The notes: generated by a model not told the origin, from the letters alone. Shown: positions 49,716-58,521, counted from the first letter of the stretch. The stretch: DNA of 64,000 bases from DAISJI01 sp964559835 (GCA_964559835.1 CAZLJE010000002.1:1-64000); one strand, 5' to 3'. Numbers and translations: made by a program.

Positions 49716-50210
49716 ATGAAGATACAAACCCTGGAACACCTCTTGATCGACGAGCTTCAGGACCTGTATTCCGCCGAAACGCAGATCATCGATGCGCTGC
49801 CTAAGATGGCCGACAAGGCCAGCTCGCCAGAATTGCGGCAGGCGTTCGAAACGCACCTGCAGCAGACGCGGAATCAAAAGGATCGCCTGGACCGGATCTT
49901 TGACCAGGTGCCGGACGTCGATCGCGACGACAAGACTTGCAAGGGGGTAAAAGGGATCATTGACGAGAACGACAAACTGATGAAAGACGCGAAGGACCCC
50001 GACGTACGCGATGCCGGCATGATCGCGGGCGCACAGCGCGTCGAACATTATGAGATCGCATCTTATGGCACCGCCCGGACGTACTCACAATTGCTCAACC
50101 GCGTGGAGTGGGCGCGCCTGCTGCAACAGACGCTCGACGAAGAGAAAGAAACAGACCAACTGCTGAACGGCCTCGCCGAACGGATCAACATCGAAGCCAA
50201 AGCCGCGTAA
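49716..50210 (+). CDS. YciF/DUF892 ferritin-like stress protein
   Basis: 164 aa four-helix bundle. N-terminus MKIQTLEHLLIDELQDLYSA then ETQIIDALPKMADKA. Glu/His ligands (ELQD, HLQQTRNQKDRLDRIF, EHYEIASYGTARTYSQLL, LDEEKETDQLLNGLAERIN) match the YciF di-iron pattern. YciF proteins are induced by stress in enterobacteria; the exact role is unknown. A GGAGAGGAGG ribosome site precedes the ATG. Confidence 0.9.
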   Translation: MKIQTLEHLLIDELQDLYSAETQIIDALPKMADKASSPELRQAFETHLQQTRNQKDRLDRIFDQVPDVDRDDKTCKGVKGIIDENDKLMKDAKDPDVRDAGMIAGAQRVEHYEIASYGTARTYSQLLNRVEWARLLQQTLDEEKETDQLLNGLAERINIEAKAA

Positions 50211-50266
50211 AGCAGGCTTTTCAGGTAGTAGGCTCAAGGCGCAAGGAAACACGTGAGCCTTTTTGC

Positions 50267-50335
50267 CGTAACGCGGGCGTCCCGCCTGCAACTCTGCGTT
50301 TAGACACGCGTGGCAGGCGAGACGCCAGCGTTACG
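50267..50335. repeat. Inverted pair of GGCGAGACGCC elements
   Basis: GTAACGCGGGCGTCCCGCC (50268-50286) opposes TGGCAGGCGAGACGCC then AGCGTTACG (50311-50335). Pairing gives a large hairpin between the convergent YciF-like and phosphoesterase genes, usable as a terminator. Confidence 0.6.
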
Positions 50336-50336
50336 T

Positions 50337-52133
50337 TTACGGCACGTACAGTGTGATCGGCGCCGAAGTACCGAAGCCGCCGACGTTGTCCCAGGCGCGC
50401 ACATATATGTTGTGCGTGCCGGAGGCGAGATTCACAGACGCCGTAAGCGAATTCGAGCCGTTATCCACCTCATACACATTGTTGTCGTCGGCATAGATGA
50501 CCCAGCCGCTGATCCCGTTCGGGCTGGTAGCGGTTGCGTAGAACGTCACGGGCGATCCCACGGTTGCGGCGGACGTTGGAGACGCGAGCGTAACCGTGGT
50601 GGCACTCGGCGTTGTGGATCCGCTGCTGCCGCCCACGTTGATGTTGAACGTAGAGGACGTCCCGTAGCCGCTCACGTTGTCCCACGCGCGGATATACATG
50701 CTGTGCGTTCCCCCCGACAGGTTGGCGGAAGCGGTCAGCGAGTTCGAGCCGTTGTTCACCTGGTAGACGTTCGAGTTATCGGCGTAAATCACCCATCCGC
50801 TGATGCCGTTCGGGCTTGTTGCTGAAGCCTGGAACGTCACAGGAGAGCCGACGCTCGCGCCCGGAGCGGGCGATTGCACCGCGACGGTGGTCGTGGTGGT
50901 TCCGCCGCTTGTTCCCCCGCCGCTCGCCGAACCTCCCACCGTGATGTTGAACGTGGGCGAGCTGCCGAAGCCGCTCAGTTTATCCCAAGCACGGATCATC
51001 ACCGTGTGCGTCCCGGCGGCAAGTGGGACCGACGCGGTCAGCGAGTTCGAGTAGTTGTCCACCTGGTAGGCGTTGTTACCGTCGACGTAGATCACCCAGC
51101 CGCTGATCCCGTTCGGGCTGATCGCCGAAGCCCGGAAAGTCACGGGCGAAGCAACGCTCGCGCCCGCCGCGGGGGAGCTGACGGTCACACTCGTGGAGGT
51201 GGGGGACCCCGACGTTCCGCCGCTTCCGCCGGTCGTACCGTTCGTGGTGAAGAACTCGGCCATGCTTGGCGCGCCGGTCGCGTCGGCAAACAAGCTCGTA
51301 CCAAGCGCTTCGGAAATCGTCCTGAGCAGGCTCTGGTGCTGGTAGAAGTTCCACGAGCGGTAGCCTCTCTTCACGTTGGGTCCGACCAACGTGATCGCGA
51401 CCTGACCTCCACCGTTCGTCGAGTCGCCCTGATACCCCTCGTCCCACCAGATCACCAGCAGGCCGTCTTTCTGGAATTGCGCGCTGTTCAGCAGGGGCGC
51501 GATCTGGTACTGCAGGAACTGGTCTGCCGCCCAAAGCATGTCGTTGTCGGTGCAATTGGAACTGCCGTCGGGACAGTCGTGCGCATCGTGCTGCAAGTCG
51601 GGGACGACGAATGAGAAATTCGGCAGACTGTTGTTGGCGACGTCGCTCCCGAACTGCGAGAACGGAACGATGTTGTTCTGTTCGCCGGACCCGTTGCGGT
51701 TATCGCTGAAGAACGCGAACGGATTGTGATGCTGCACGTACGGGTAAACATCCCAGCCGGTATAACCGGCGTAGGGGATCGACTGCGCGTACGACTTCCA
51801 GGTCTTTCCCGCCTTCAGCAGTTCGCGCTCGATGTTGTCCGCCGAGATCGTGCTGTTGAAGCTGTCATCGTTGGTGATGATCTGGCCCGTCGTGAGCTCC
51901 AGGTAATTGCCGATCGACGGGTGCGTGTTGGCGTAATAGCCGTTCGCCAGCGCGTAAGAGTTGATGAGCAAGTTCAAGTACGGCATCGCCGAGTTGCCGG
52001 CGACGGCGGAGTAGCTGTGGTTTTCAAACGCCACCACAACGACGTGCCCCAGAGGCGGCGCCGTCTGTGCTTGCAGCGGCGCAACGCCAGCCAGCAAGGC
52101 GCAGAGGATCGCAAGCGAATAAGTCGTTCGCAC
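50337..52133 (-). CDS. Secreted phosphoesterase with three Ig-like repeats
   Basis: 598 aa. Signal peptide MRTTYSLAILCALLAGVAPL. Catalytic region (about 25-295) of the alkaline-phosphatase-like phosphoesterase/acid phosphatase family: HVVVVAFENHSYSAVAGNSA, YYANTHPSIGNYLELTTGQI, FSFVVPDLQHDAHDCPDGSS, LLVIWWDEGYQGD. Then three near-identical Ig-like modules of about 90 aa, each with SPNGISGWVIY, SNSLTAS and IRAWD blocks. It would cleave phosphate esters outside the cell or in the periplasm, anchored or targeted by its Ig modules. Confidence 0.85.
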   Translation of the reverse strand: MRTTYSLAILCALLAGVAPLQAQTAPPLGHVVVVAFENHSYSAVAGNSAMPYLNLLINSYALANGYYANTHPSIGNYLELTTGQIITNDDSFNSTISADNIERELLKAGKTWKSYAQSIPYAGYTGWDVYPYVQHHNPFAFFSDNRNGSGEQNNIVPFSQFGSDVANNSLPNFSFVVPDLQHDAHDCPDGSSNCTDNDMLWAADQFLQYQIAPLLNSAQFQKDGLLVIWWDEGYQGDSTNGGGQVAITLVGPNVKRGYRSWNFYQHQSLLRTISEALGTSLFADATGAPSMAEFFTTNGTTGGSGGTSGSPTSTSVTVSSPAAGASVASPVTFRASAISPNGISGWVIYVDGNNAYQVDNYSNSLTASVPLAAGTHTVMIRAWDKLSGFGSSPTFNITVGGSASGGGTSGGTTTTTVAVQSPAPGASVGSPVTFQASATSPNGISGWVIYADNSNVYQVNNGSNSLTASANLSGGTHSMYIRAWDNVSGYGTSSTFNINVGGSSGSTTPSATTVTLASPTSAATVGSPVTFYATATSPNGISGWVIYADDNNVYEVDNGSNSLTASVNLASGTHNIYVRAWDNVGGFGTSAPITLYVP

Positions 52134-52285
52134 GATACTCCTCCCGTATCCGCGGCAGACTACGAGGGCATCTACACTGGATGGATAGGGTGAAACACCG
52201 CGAGGGCGCTGGTTACCGCCCTAATCACCGTCAGGAATTTTTGTAGCCCGTGCGTAGTCCTTCTGAGTGATGTGAAATGCGAACC

Positions 52286-54928
52286 TCACTCGACTCGCAG
52301 CGCCTCCACCGGGCTGACGGATGCCGCGCGCCGCGCGGGGATGAAGCTGGCGAGGAGTGCCGAACCGCCGAGTAGGACGGCGACGCCCAGCAGCGTGGTC
52401 GGGTCCCAGCGGCTGACGCCGAACAGCACTTTCTTCATGAGCGACACGGCGCCGAGGGATGCGACGATGCCGGCCACGATGCCTGCGATCACCAGCCAAC
52501 CGGCTTCGCTGAGGACCATGCCGTAAATCGCACGCCGCTCCGCTCCCAGTGCCATGCGGACGCCGATCTCGCGCGTGCGCTGGTTCACCGAGTAAGCGAT
52601 CACACCGTAGAGGCCGACGACGCCGAGCAGAAGCGCCAGCGCGGCGAAACCGGCGACGAGCCATGCCGCTGAACGATGGAGGTGCGCGGTCTGGGAGTCG
52701 TGCATGCGCTGCTCCATAGTGGTCTCGCTGAAGGTGGCGATTGTGGGATCGATCTGCCGGATGGCCGTATCCAGCTCGCGCAGAACCGATTCTTCAGCAT
52801 TCGCAGTGCGCGCGATCAGTGAGTAATCGGTACTCGGCTCCTGGTTGAGCGGAGGATATATGGCGGGCATGATCTCGGAATCGAGCGCGCCTTCGCGGAT
52901 GTTGTCGACGACACCGATGATCTCCTTGATCGATTTCGGGGCCAAGTCGAAATGAGCGATCCGCTTGCCGATCGGGTCTTCGCCGCGGAAATATTTGTCG
53001 GCGAGCGCCTGGTTGATGACGACGACGCCAGGTTTAGATTCGTCTTCGTCGTCACGAAAGAACCGGCCGCGGATGAGTCGGGCCTGAATGGTCTTGAAGT
53101 AATCGGCACTGACATCGCGCTCGTTCACTTCGTTGTGTTCGCCGTTATACGGGCGGCCGACGAAACGGATCCACTCGGTGTTGCCGTTGAAGCTCAAGGG
53201 CGGGGTGCTGGCAAGTGCAGCGGACTTGACACCGGGCAGCGCGGAGATGGCGCTCACGATGCGGCGCTGCAGGGCGATCTGCGCGTCATCCTTGTTGTAC
53301 GTTTTGTTGGGAACGGACAGCCGGACCATGGCGAGATGGTCCGTCGAGAAGCCGGTCTCAACATGCAGCAGTCGGTAAAAACTCTTACCGAGCAGTCCCG
53401 CTCCGACGAGCAGGACCATCGCGGTCGCGAGTTCAACCACGACCAGTTTGCCGCCGAACCGCCGCCAGTTGCCCGCTGCGCCGCGCCCGCCCTGTTCCAT
53501 TCCCTGGCGCAGGTCTCTTCGGGGCAAGCGCATGGCTGGAACGATCGAAAAGATCGCTATGGCGAACAGTGCAACGGCGCCGGCGAACAGCAACACATGC
53601 GTGTTGACTCCGAGTCCCTTGAGGTACGGCATGCTCATCAGCATGTCCTTGGAGATCAGGGCCAGCAGAACTCGAATCGCGCGGCTTGCCAGAAACAGAC
53701 CGACTGCTACCCCGGCGAGAACAAGTACCAGGCCCTCGGTGACAAACTGGACGAAGAGGCGGCCGGGAGATGCGCCCAGCGCGCCGCGGATGTTGATTTC
53801 GCGCTTCCGCCGCTCCGAGCGCACCAGCAGCAGGCTGGACACGTTGACCGAGGCGATCACCAGCAGCAGTCCCGAACCGCTCAGCAACATCAGCAGGATA
53901 GGACGGATATCGCCGACGATGATCTCGGACAGCGGTTCCACGACAGCGCCCTGTCCCCGGTTGCTGTCGGGATACTCCTTCTCCAGTTGCCGGGCGATGC
54001 CTTTCATCTCCGCGACGGCAGCGCTCAAGGTCATTCCGTCTTTAAGTCGCGCAACACCGAGCAGTCCGTGACAGCTGCGTCGATTGTCGCAGTCCCCGTG
54101 GGCGTGAAAAACGGTCCAGAACTCAGTGCCGCCGCGCGGCGCAAAATCAAAGTCCTTCGGCAGCACGCCAACGATAGTTGTCGGGGTGCCGCTTAGGGTC
54201 ACAGTCTGGCCGACGATATCGGGGCGGCCGCCGAAGCGCTTCTGCCACGACGCGTAACTCAACATCACGGTCGCGGGTGCATTGGGCGAGTCTTCGCCGT
54301 CGCGGAAGTCGCGCCCGAGCAGCGCAGGCACGCCAAGCGTACGGAAGAAGCCGGCGCTAACGCGTTCGCCGGAGACGACTTCGGTACCCGTGGGCGTACT
54401 CAGGAGTTCGCCGCTGCCGGTATAAAAGTCAAAGGAGCTGAGGGCGTGATTGCGCGCCTTCCAGTCTAGATAATCGGGATACGAGAGGTTCGCTCGCGGA
54501 AACGCTGGTGCACTCTCGGTGACTGCCAGCAGGCGTGTCGGGTCGGGATAGGGGAGCGGTCGTATGAGCGCCGCGTCCACAAATGCGAAGATCGCGGTCG
54601 CAGCTCCGATGCCGATGGCGAGGACGGCGACGGCAGTCCAGGCGAACCCGGGATTGTGCCGCAACTGGCGTAGAGAGAACTTCATGTCGCGGAGGAAATT
54701 CTCGAGCAGGTGCAGCCCCGCGCGCTCGCGATATTCCTCCTTGATCGCTTCGACGGCGCCAAACTTCAGGACGGCTCGGCGATGCGCCTCCTCGGGAGAC
54801 ATTCCGGCCCGGACGAATTCCTCCGTCTGCATCGCGATGTGTTCTTCGATCTCGGATCGGAGGCGGTCCTCGTCGCGACCGGCGAGCGAAGTGGAGGTGC
54901 GAGACAGGAATCGGCGCAGGGACTTCAT
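52286..54928 (-). CDS. ADOP-type MacB-like ABC permease
   Basis: 880 aa from ATG 54926-54928. An N-terminal cytoplasmic prefix (about 1-85, SEIEEHIAMQTEEFVRAGMS, EEAHRRAVLKFGAVEAIKEE) leads to two FtsX/MacB halves: TM near 100-120, periplasmic core (PYPDPTRLLAVTESAP), TM groups near 350-460, a second periplasmic domain and C-terminal TMs (SAAWLVAGFAALALLLGVVG, then TREIGVRMALGAERRAIYGM). This duplicated orphan permease without its own ATPase is typical of acidobacteria. Export or mechanotransmission is inferred. Coupled to the PadR gene by an ATGA overlap. Confidence 0.92.
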   Translation of the reverse strand: MKSLRRFLSRTSTSLAGRDEDRLRSEIEEHIAMQTEEFVRAGMSPEEAHRRAVLKFGAVEAIKEEYRERAGLHLLENFLRDMKFSLRQLRHNPGFAWTAVAVLAIGIGAATAIFAFVDAALIRPLPYPDPTRLLAVTESAPAFPRANLSYPDYLDWKARNHALSSFDFYTGSGELLSTPTGTEVVSGERVSAGFFRTLGVPALLGRDFRDGEDSPNAPATVMLSYASWQKRFGGRPDIVGQTVTLSGTPTTIVGVLPKDFDFAPRGGTEFWTVFHAHGDCDNRRSCHGLLGVARLKDGMTLSAAVAEMKGIARQLEKEYPDSNRGQGAVVEPLSEIIVGDIRPILLMLLSGSGLLLVIASVNVSSLLLVRSERRKREINIRGALGASPGRLFVQFVTEGLVLVLAGVAVGLFLASRAIRVLLALISKDMLMSMPYLKGLGVNTHVLLFAGAVALFAIAIFSIVPAMRLPRRDLRQGMEQGGRGAAGNWRRFGGKLVVVELATAMVLLVGAGLLGKSFYRLLHVETGFSTDHLAMVRLSVPNKTYNKDDAQIALQRRIVSAISALPGVKSAALASTPPLSFNGNTEWIRFVGRPYNGEHNEVNERDVSADYFKTIQARLIRGRFFRDDEDESKPGVVVINQALADKYFRGEDPIGKRIAHFDLAPKSIKEIIGVVDNIREGALDSEIMPAIYPPLNQEPSTDYSLIARTANAEESVLRELDTAIRQIDPTIATFSETTMEQRMHDSQTAHLHRSAAWLVAGFAALALLLGVVGLYGVIAYSVNQRTREIGVRMALGAERRAIYGMVLSEAGWLVIAGIVAGIVASLGAVSLMKKVLFGVSRWDPTTLLGVAVLLGGSALLASFIPARRAASVSPVEALRVE

Positions 54929-55272
54929 TGGAGGTCTCCTGGTTTGAACTGGAAGAAGCGGGCAACAATGGCGGTGGTCTGCTCCCACTGGCGGGCTTCG
55001 GCCTGCAACTGCTTGCGGCCGGCACGGGTGAGGCGATAGAAGCGGGCGCGGCGGTTGTTTTCGGAAGTGCCCCACTCGGATTCGATCGCGCCTTCCTGCT
55101 CGAGTTTGAGCAGCACGGGATAGAGCGTGCCCTGATTGACGGCGAACGCCTCGCCGCTGATCTGCTCTATGCGGCGAGCGATTCCGTAGCCGTGCAGCGG
55201 GCCAAGAACGTCGAGCGTCTTCAAAACCATCAGCGCGACAGTACCCTGGGGAAGGTCCATCCTCTCGTTCAT
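54925..55272 (-). CDS. PadR-family transcriptional regulator
   Basis: 115 aa. Winged helix: LPQGTVALMVLKTLDVLGPL, HGYGIARRIEQISGEAFAVN, QGTLYPVLLKLEQEGAIESE and YRLTRAGRKQLQAEARQWEQ. PadR-ADOP pairs are usual in acidobacteria; the regulator probably represses its own operon. The stop overlaps the permease ATG. Confidence 0.94.
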   Translation of the reverse strand: MNERMDLPQGTVALMVLKTLDVLGPLHGYGIARRIEQISGEAFAVNQGTLYPVLLKLEQEGAIESEWGTSENNRRARFYRLTRAGRKQLQAEARQWEQTTAIVARFFQFKPGDLQ

Positions 55273-55391
55273 GGAGGATTCGACGGGCGAGCTACGTTTT
55301 GGTTACCAACAGGAGGGAAAAAAGCCGCTGATCAAGGCGGATGAACGGTCGGGCGGATGCAGGCGCTCTTCTTTCCGCGATGCCTTATGCC

Positions 55392-55419
55392 TGACACCTG
55401 AAACCTGACACCTGATACC
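55392..55419. repeat. Heptamer array (TGACACC)
   Basis: Units TGACACC, TGAAACC, TGACACC and TGATACC. It is directly followed by a GGCGGGACGCC element (55425-55450). Confidence 0.75.
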
Positions 55420-55424
55420 TTGCC

Positions 55425-55450
55425 GTGACCGGCGGGACGCCGATGCTACG
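55425..55450. repeat. Dispersed GGCGGGACGCC element
   Basis: CGTGACCGGCGGGACGCCGA then TGCTAC is nearly identical to 42777-42802, with single-base differences. Confidence 0.65.
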
Positions 55451-55458
55451 GTCCAGGC

Positions 55459-55854
55459 TTATACGCCGGCGCCGAACTTGCCGGATTCGGAGATGGCGAG
55501 GATGGAGTCGATCTTTTCCAGCAGTTCGGTGGGTTCGCCGCCCTTGAGCATTTGATGGTCAACGGTCTTGCGGATGGTGTCGGGGACGCCGACCGACCCA
55601 CTGAAGAGGATGATTGGGACGTTCGGCTTGATGCGCTTCATCACTTCCGATACGGCGCTCCCGTTCATCTCCGGCATGGTGTAATCGAGGACGACGAGGT
55701 CGATGGGCTGCACGGCGAACATCTGCATGCCCTCTTCGCCCGTTGCCGCGCCGGCGACGCGGTAGCCCTTCGACCGCAGGTACAGGCACCACCCGGACAG
55801 GCCGGCCTGGTCGTCATCGATGCAGAGAATCGTTTTGTCCTGGCGGCGCGACAT
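55459..55854 (-). CDS. Stand-alone response-regulator receiver
   Basis: 131 aa CheY-like domain only. Acidic pocket CIDDDQ (13-15), phospho-acceptor Asp57 in LVVLDYTMPEMNGSAVSE, Thr/Ser in IILFSGSVGVP and Lys in DHQMLKGGEP. No output domain. It could take phosphate from the nearby large kinase or another kinase. Confidence 0.88.
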   Translation of the reverse strand: MSRRQDKTILCIDDDQAGLSGWCLYLRSKGYRVAGAATGEEGMQMFAVQPIDLVVLDYTMPEMNGSAVSEVMKRIKPNVPIILFSGSVGVPDTIRKTVDHQMLKGGEPTELLEKIDSILAISESGKFGAGV

Positions 55855-55864
55855 GAAAAAGTCC

Positions 55865-55988
55865 CGAGTTCCGGGTTCCGAGTTCCATCATAGAGCCGAC
55901 GTGATGAATTCGAGAATTGGTGATTTAGCGATTTGTGATTGGTGATTGAAAACCGGGGCCCAATCACAAATCACAAATCGCTAAACCA
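55865..55988. repeat. Three heptamer arrays 5' of the receiver gene
   Basis: CGAGTTC, CGGGTTC, CGAGTTC (55865-55885) lie 11 bp before the receiver start. Then an inverted pair: ATTGGTG, ATTTAGC, GATTTGT, GATTGGT, GATTGAA (55916-55950) against CAATCAC, AAATCAC, AAATCGC, TAAACCA (55961-55988). Confidence 0.8.
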
Positions 55989-55996
55989 CTAATAAA

Positions 55997-57433
55997 TCAG
56001 TCACCGGCAGCCGCAGTGGCGACGTTCGTGTTCACCTCGACCTTGATGTCAGGTTTGACCACAGCAGGGCCGGAGCGGAATTGCGCCAGCACCTGGTTGA
56101 GCTGCTCGCACAGGCGCGTCACCTGCTCGGCCTGGGTAAGAGCGTCGTTGGCGCGGGCGGCATTCCGATGCGCGCCCTGCGCTTGCGCCACGAGCGTCGT
56201 CTTGGCGGCTTCGAGGTCCTTCGATTGCTGGCGCGAGGCGCCGGAGATGGTCGCGGCCAGGTCGGCGGTCTGGCGCAACAATGTCGAGATGCCCGTGAAG
56301 GCCTTGCTCGCGTGATCGGTCAGGCGGGAACCGTGTTCGGCCGTGCGATTGGCCTGCTCCATCACGACCGCCGCGTCGTTGCTCTCCGCCTGGATCGATT
56401 TGAGCAAGCTGACGATCTCTTTGGTGGCGCCACGCGAGTGATCGGCGAGTTTGCGCAACTCCCCGGCAAGCACATCCAGCGGCTGGATGGAACCTCCACC
56501 GCGGCTTGCTTCCAGCACCGCGTTGAGGGCGAGCAGGTTGGTCTCGTGGATGATGTTGATGATCTCGTAGATCTCGAGCGAGCGGTCACCGAGCGATTTG
56601 ATCTTCGCAGCCGTCTCCTGCATGGAGGAACGGATACGCTCCATGCCGTCGGCCGCATCCCGGACGGCGCGGTTGCCCTGTTCGGCATAGTCGAGGGCGC
56701 GGCGCGCGGCATCGGCGGCGCCATCGGCGTCGACGCTAACCTTGCGGCCCATGATGGCAAGCTGGTCGATAGCCGGAACGCTGGACGCCAGGTCTTCGTC
56801 GGCGCGGCTAACGGCGGCGGCAGAGGTGGTGCACGCGCTCTGCGCCTGGTTGGCGGCAGCCAGCGTCTCGGCGGCCGAGGCGCGGATACGGTCCAGGCGG
56901 CGCGTCAGGTTGTCGGCGGCGGAATTGAAAACGTCGGCGACCGGAGAGAGAGTCGGGACGTCGGTATGAACACGGGCGCCGAGTTCGCCGCGGGCGAGCT
57001 GGCCAAGTGCGCTCTCGACAGCGGTAAGGTCATTCTCGACCGCCTCGCGCGTCGCTTCGACCTGTGCGATCCGAGCGAGTTTCTCGCTGGCGCGGTTGTA
57101 GGATTCGGCAAGCACGCCGAAGTCGTCGGAGGTGACGCTGGCGTGGGACTCGTAGTCGCCGCTGTCGAGGCGCTCGGCGTAGTCGACGAGGTCGGAAACG
57201 CGCTTCTGGACCTTATTTTCAAGCACCAGGAACAGCAGGACCGAGGCCAGCACGACCAGGAACGCGGCGCCCAGCAATTCAAAACCGGCAAGCGGCGGCA
57301 GTATCCCGAAGTCGCGCAAGCGAATGCCGCTGGAGCGCGCGCCCGCGCCGTAAGCGAGTCCCAACACAAGGCAGAGGGATACCGCGTTGAGTCCTACCGC
57401 CCACCACAGAGTCGAGTTGACACGGCCTTTCAT
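55997..57433 (-). CDS. MCP-like signalling protein with atypical signal tip
   Basis: 478 aa. Two membrane segments (about 9-30 and 48-70), a very short periplasmic loop, a HAMP-like stretch (VSDLVDYAERLDSGDYESHA) and a long coiled coil. The conserved chemotaxis tip is altered: IINIIHETNLLALNAVLEAS is followed by RGGGSIQPLDVLAGELRKLA where canonical receptors have a shorter RAGE-type turn. Signal input may be membrane- or cytoplasm-based. ATG 57431-57433 chosen; a GTG three codons earlier lies in a heptamer array. Confidence 0.75.
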   Translation of the reverse strand: MKGRVNSTLWWAVGLNAVSLCLVLGLAYGAGARSSGIRLRDFGILPPLAGFELLGAAFLVVLASVLLFLVLENKVQKRVSDLVDYAERLDSGDYESHASVTSDDFGVLAESYNRASEKLARIAQVEATREAVENDLTAVESALGQLARGELGARVHTDVPTLSPVADVFNSAADNLTRRLDRIRASAAETLAAANQAQSACTTSAAAVSRADEDLASSVPAIDQLAIMGRKVSVDADGAADAARRALDYAEQGNRAVRDAADGMERIRSSMQETAAKIKSLGDRSLEIYEIINIIHETNLLALNAVLEASRGGGSIQPLDVLAGELRKLADHSRGATKEIVSLLKSIQAESNDAAVVMEQANRTAEHGSRLTDHASKAFTGISTLLRQTADLAATISGASRQQSKDLEAAKTTLVAQAQGAHRNAARANDALTQAEQVTRLCEQLNQVLAQFRSGPAVVKPDIKVEVNTNVATAAAGD

Positions 57434-57435
57434 TT

Positions 57436-57560
57436 CAGTCACCAGTTCTCAGTTGTCAGTTGCTGGTTGTTAGTTGCCGGTTATGAACTCAACACTCGAC
57501 CGTTCCAGATGTTGCTGTATGACACAACAGCGCAAACTAGCAACTAGCAACTAGCAACTG
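57436..57560. repeat. Paired heptamer arrays upstream of the MCP-like gene
   Basis: CAGTCAC, CAGTTCT, CAGTTGT, CAGTTGC, TGGTTGT, TAGTTGC, CGGTTAT (57436-57484) and AACTAGC x3 then AACTG (57535-57560), in opposite orientation. Same words as the malQ leader array. Confidence 0.8.
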
Positions 57561-57608
57561 ATGTGTGCACGTAATGTGAATCAGATTCGCCGCGGAGGCA
57601 AGGTGAAA

Positions 57609-58355
57609 CTAGGACACCCTACTTCGGTGCGCCGGCTGAACGGCTTCGTCGGGTACCAATTCGGGTCGCGGCGGAGGCGTAGCTTGAATCATGGTCCGCG
57701 ATAGCAGCGGAATCTCATGATGAGACTGGGAATAGAGCTTCATCTCCAGTTCGAGCGAGGTAAACCGTTGCACGACTTCGTGGATCCGCAACGCCATAGC
57801 GTGCATGGTGGTGATCTGGTCGCGACAGTTGGCCGACAAGGCGCCGGGTTCGAGCAGTAGCAGCTCGGAGTTGCCGAGGAGCGAGGTCAGGGCGTTGTTC
57901 AGCCCATGCCGCATATCGAGCATGAAGCGACCGAGGGTGGCTGCCTGCTGCGCTTCGGCGAGCGCTTCTTCGGCGCGGCGGCAACGGGCGCCGAGTTCGA
58001 TGCGGCGAAAGACTTCGGAGCCGAGGGTGACCATGGTGTCCGGCCAGCCCTCGTGCTCGCGAAGTACAACGACTCGGGAATGGGCCTGGCGCAAGGTGGA
58101 GGCAGTCGCCGAATCGGGTACCAGGCTGATCACGGGCCGGCCGGCGGCATCGAGGGTACGGAGAATCGCGACGAGCGAGTCGCTGGGAGCGGGACCGGTG
58201 ATCGCCATATCGCAATCGCTCAGCACCGTATCGGACGCGGGGGAGGCGCCGAGCAGCACGAAGGCGGGCACAGTGCGTTCGCATTGCCAGCGGGCAATAA
58301 CCGTGGAGGCAAAGTCCGGATCGGCCGAGATGAGCAATACGGTTGTAAGCGACAC
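57609..58355 (-). CDS. Histidine-kinase DHp-domain protein without ATPase
   Basis: 248 aa. The N-terminal part (1-125) resembles a receiver-like fold (VLLISADPDFASTVIARWQC, CDMAITGPAPSDSLVAILRT) but lacks the phospho-acceptor LLLD motif. The C-terminal part has a DHp H-box, LGRFMLDMRHGLNNALTSLL, with His and Asn, and a second helix ITTMHAMALRIHEVVQRFTS. No HATPase domain follows. It may be a phosphotransfer or kinase-regulating protein for the neighbouring NtrC system (inference). Confidence 0.7.
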   Translation of the reverse strand: MSLTTVLLISADPDFASTVIARWQCERTVPAFVLLGASPASDTVLSDCDMAITGPAPSDSLVAILRTLDAAGRPVISLVPDSATASTLRQAHSRVVVLREHEGWPDTMVTLGSEVFRRIELGARCRRAEEALAEAQQAATLGRFMLDMRHGLNNALTSLLGNSELLLLEPGALSANCRDQITTMHAMALRIHEVVQRFTSLELEMKLYSQSHHEIPLLSRTMIQATPPPRPELVPDEAVQPAHRSRVS

Positions 58356-58504
58356 TGTCCTGACTCCCTGGCGTTCGAATCAAATCGTGTACTCGTTCCG
58401 CCAGGGAAGCCTGGCTAGTAACCTACTCCAAACGCCAGTTGCAACGTATGCACGAAAGTAGCCAACGCTAAGTGATTGAGATTGCGTGGGGCACGCCGCG
58501 CGTC

Positions 58505-58521
58505 CGTCTCAGGCTGAAACG
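58505..58521. promoter_or_regulatory. Palindromic operator-like site (CGTCTCA-N3-TGAAACG)
   Basis: Imperfect palindrome 150 bp upstream of the DHp-protein gene. The adjoining ACGGAATCTCAA (58519-58530) is repeated exactly at 63879-63890 upstream of the kinase-NtrC operon, where further CGTCTCA/TGAGACG sites occur. Confidence 0.4.

Noticed and set aside
7337..57560. CRISPR arrays as an explanation for tandem repeats
   Set aside because: Units are only 7 bp with no spacers and no cas genes are present.
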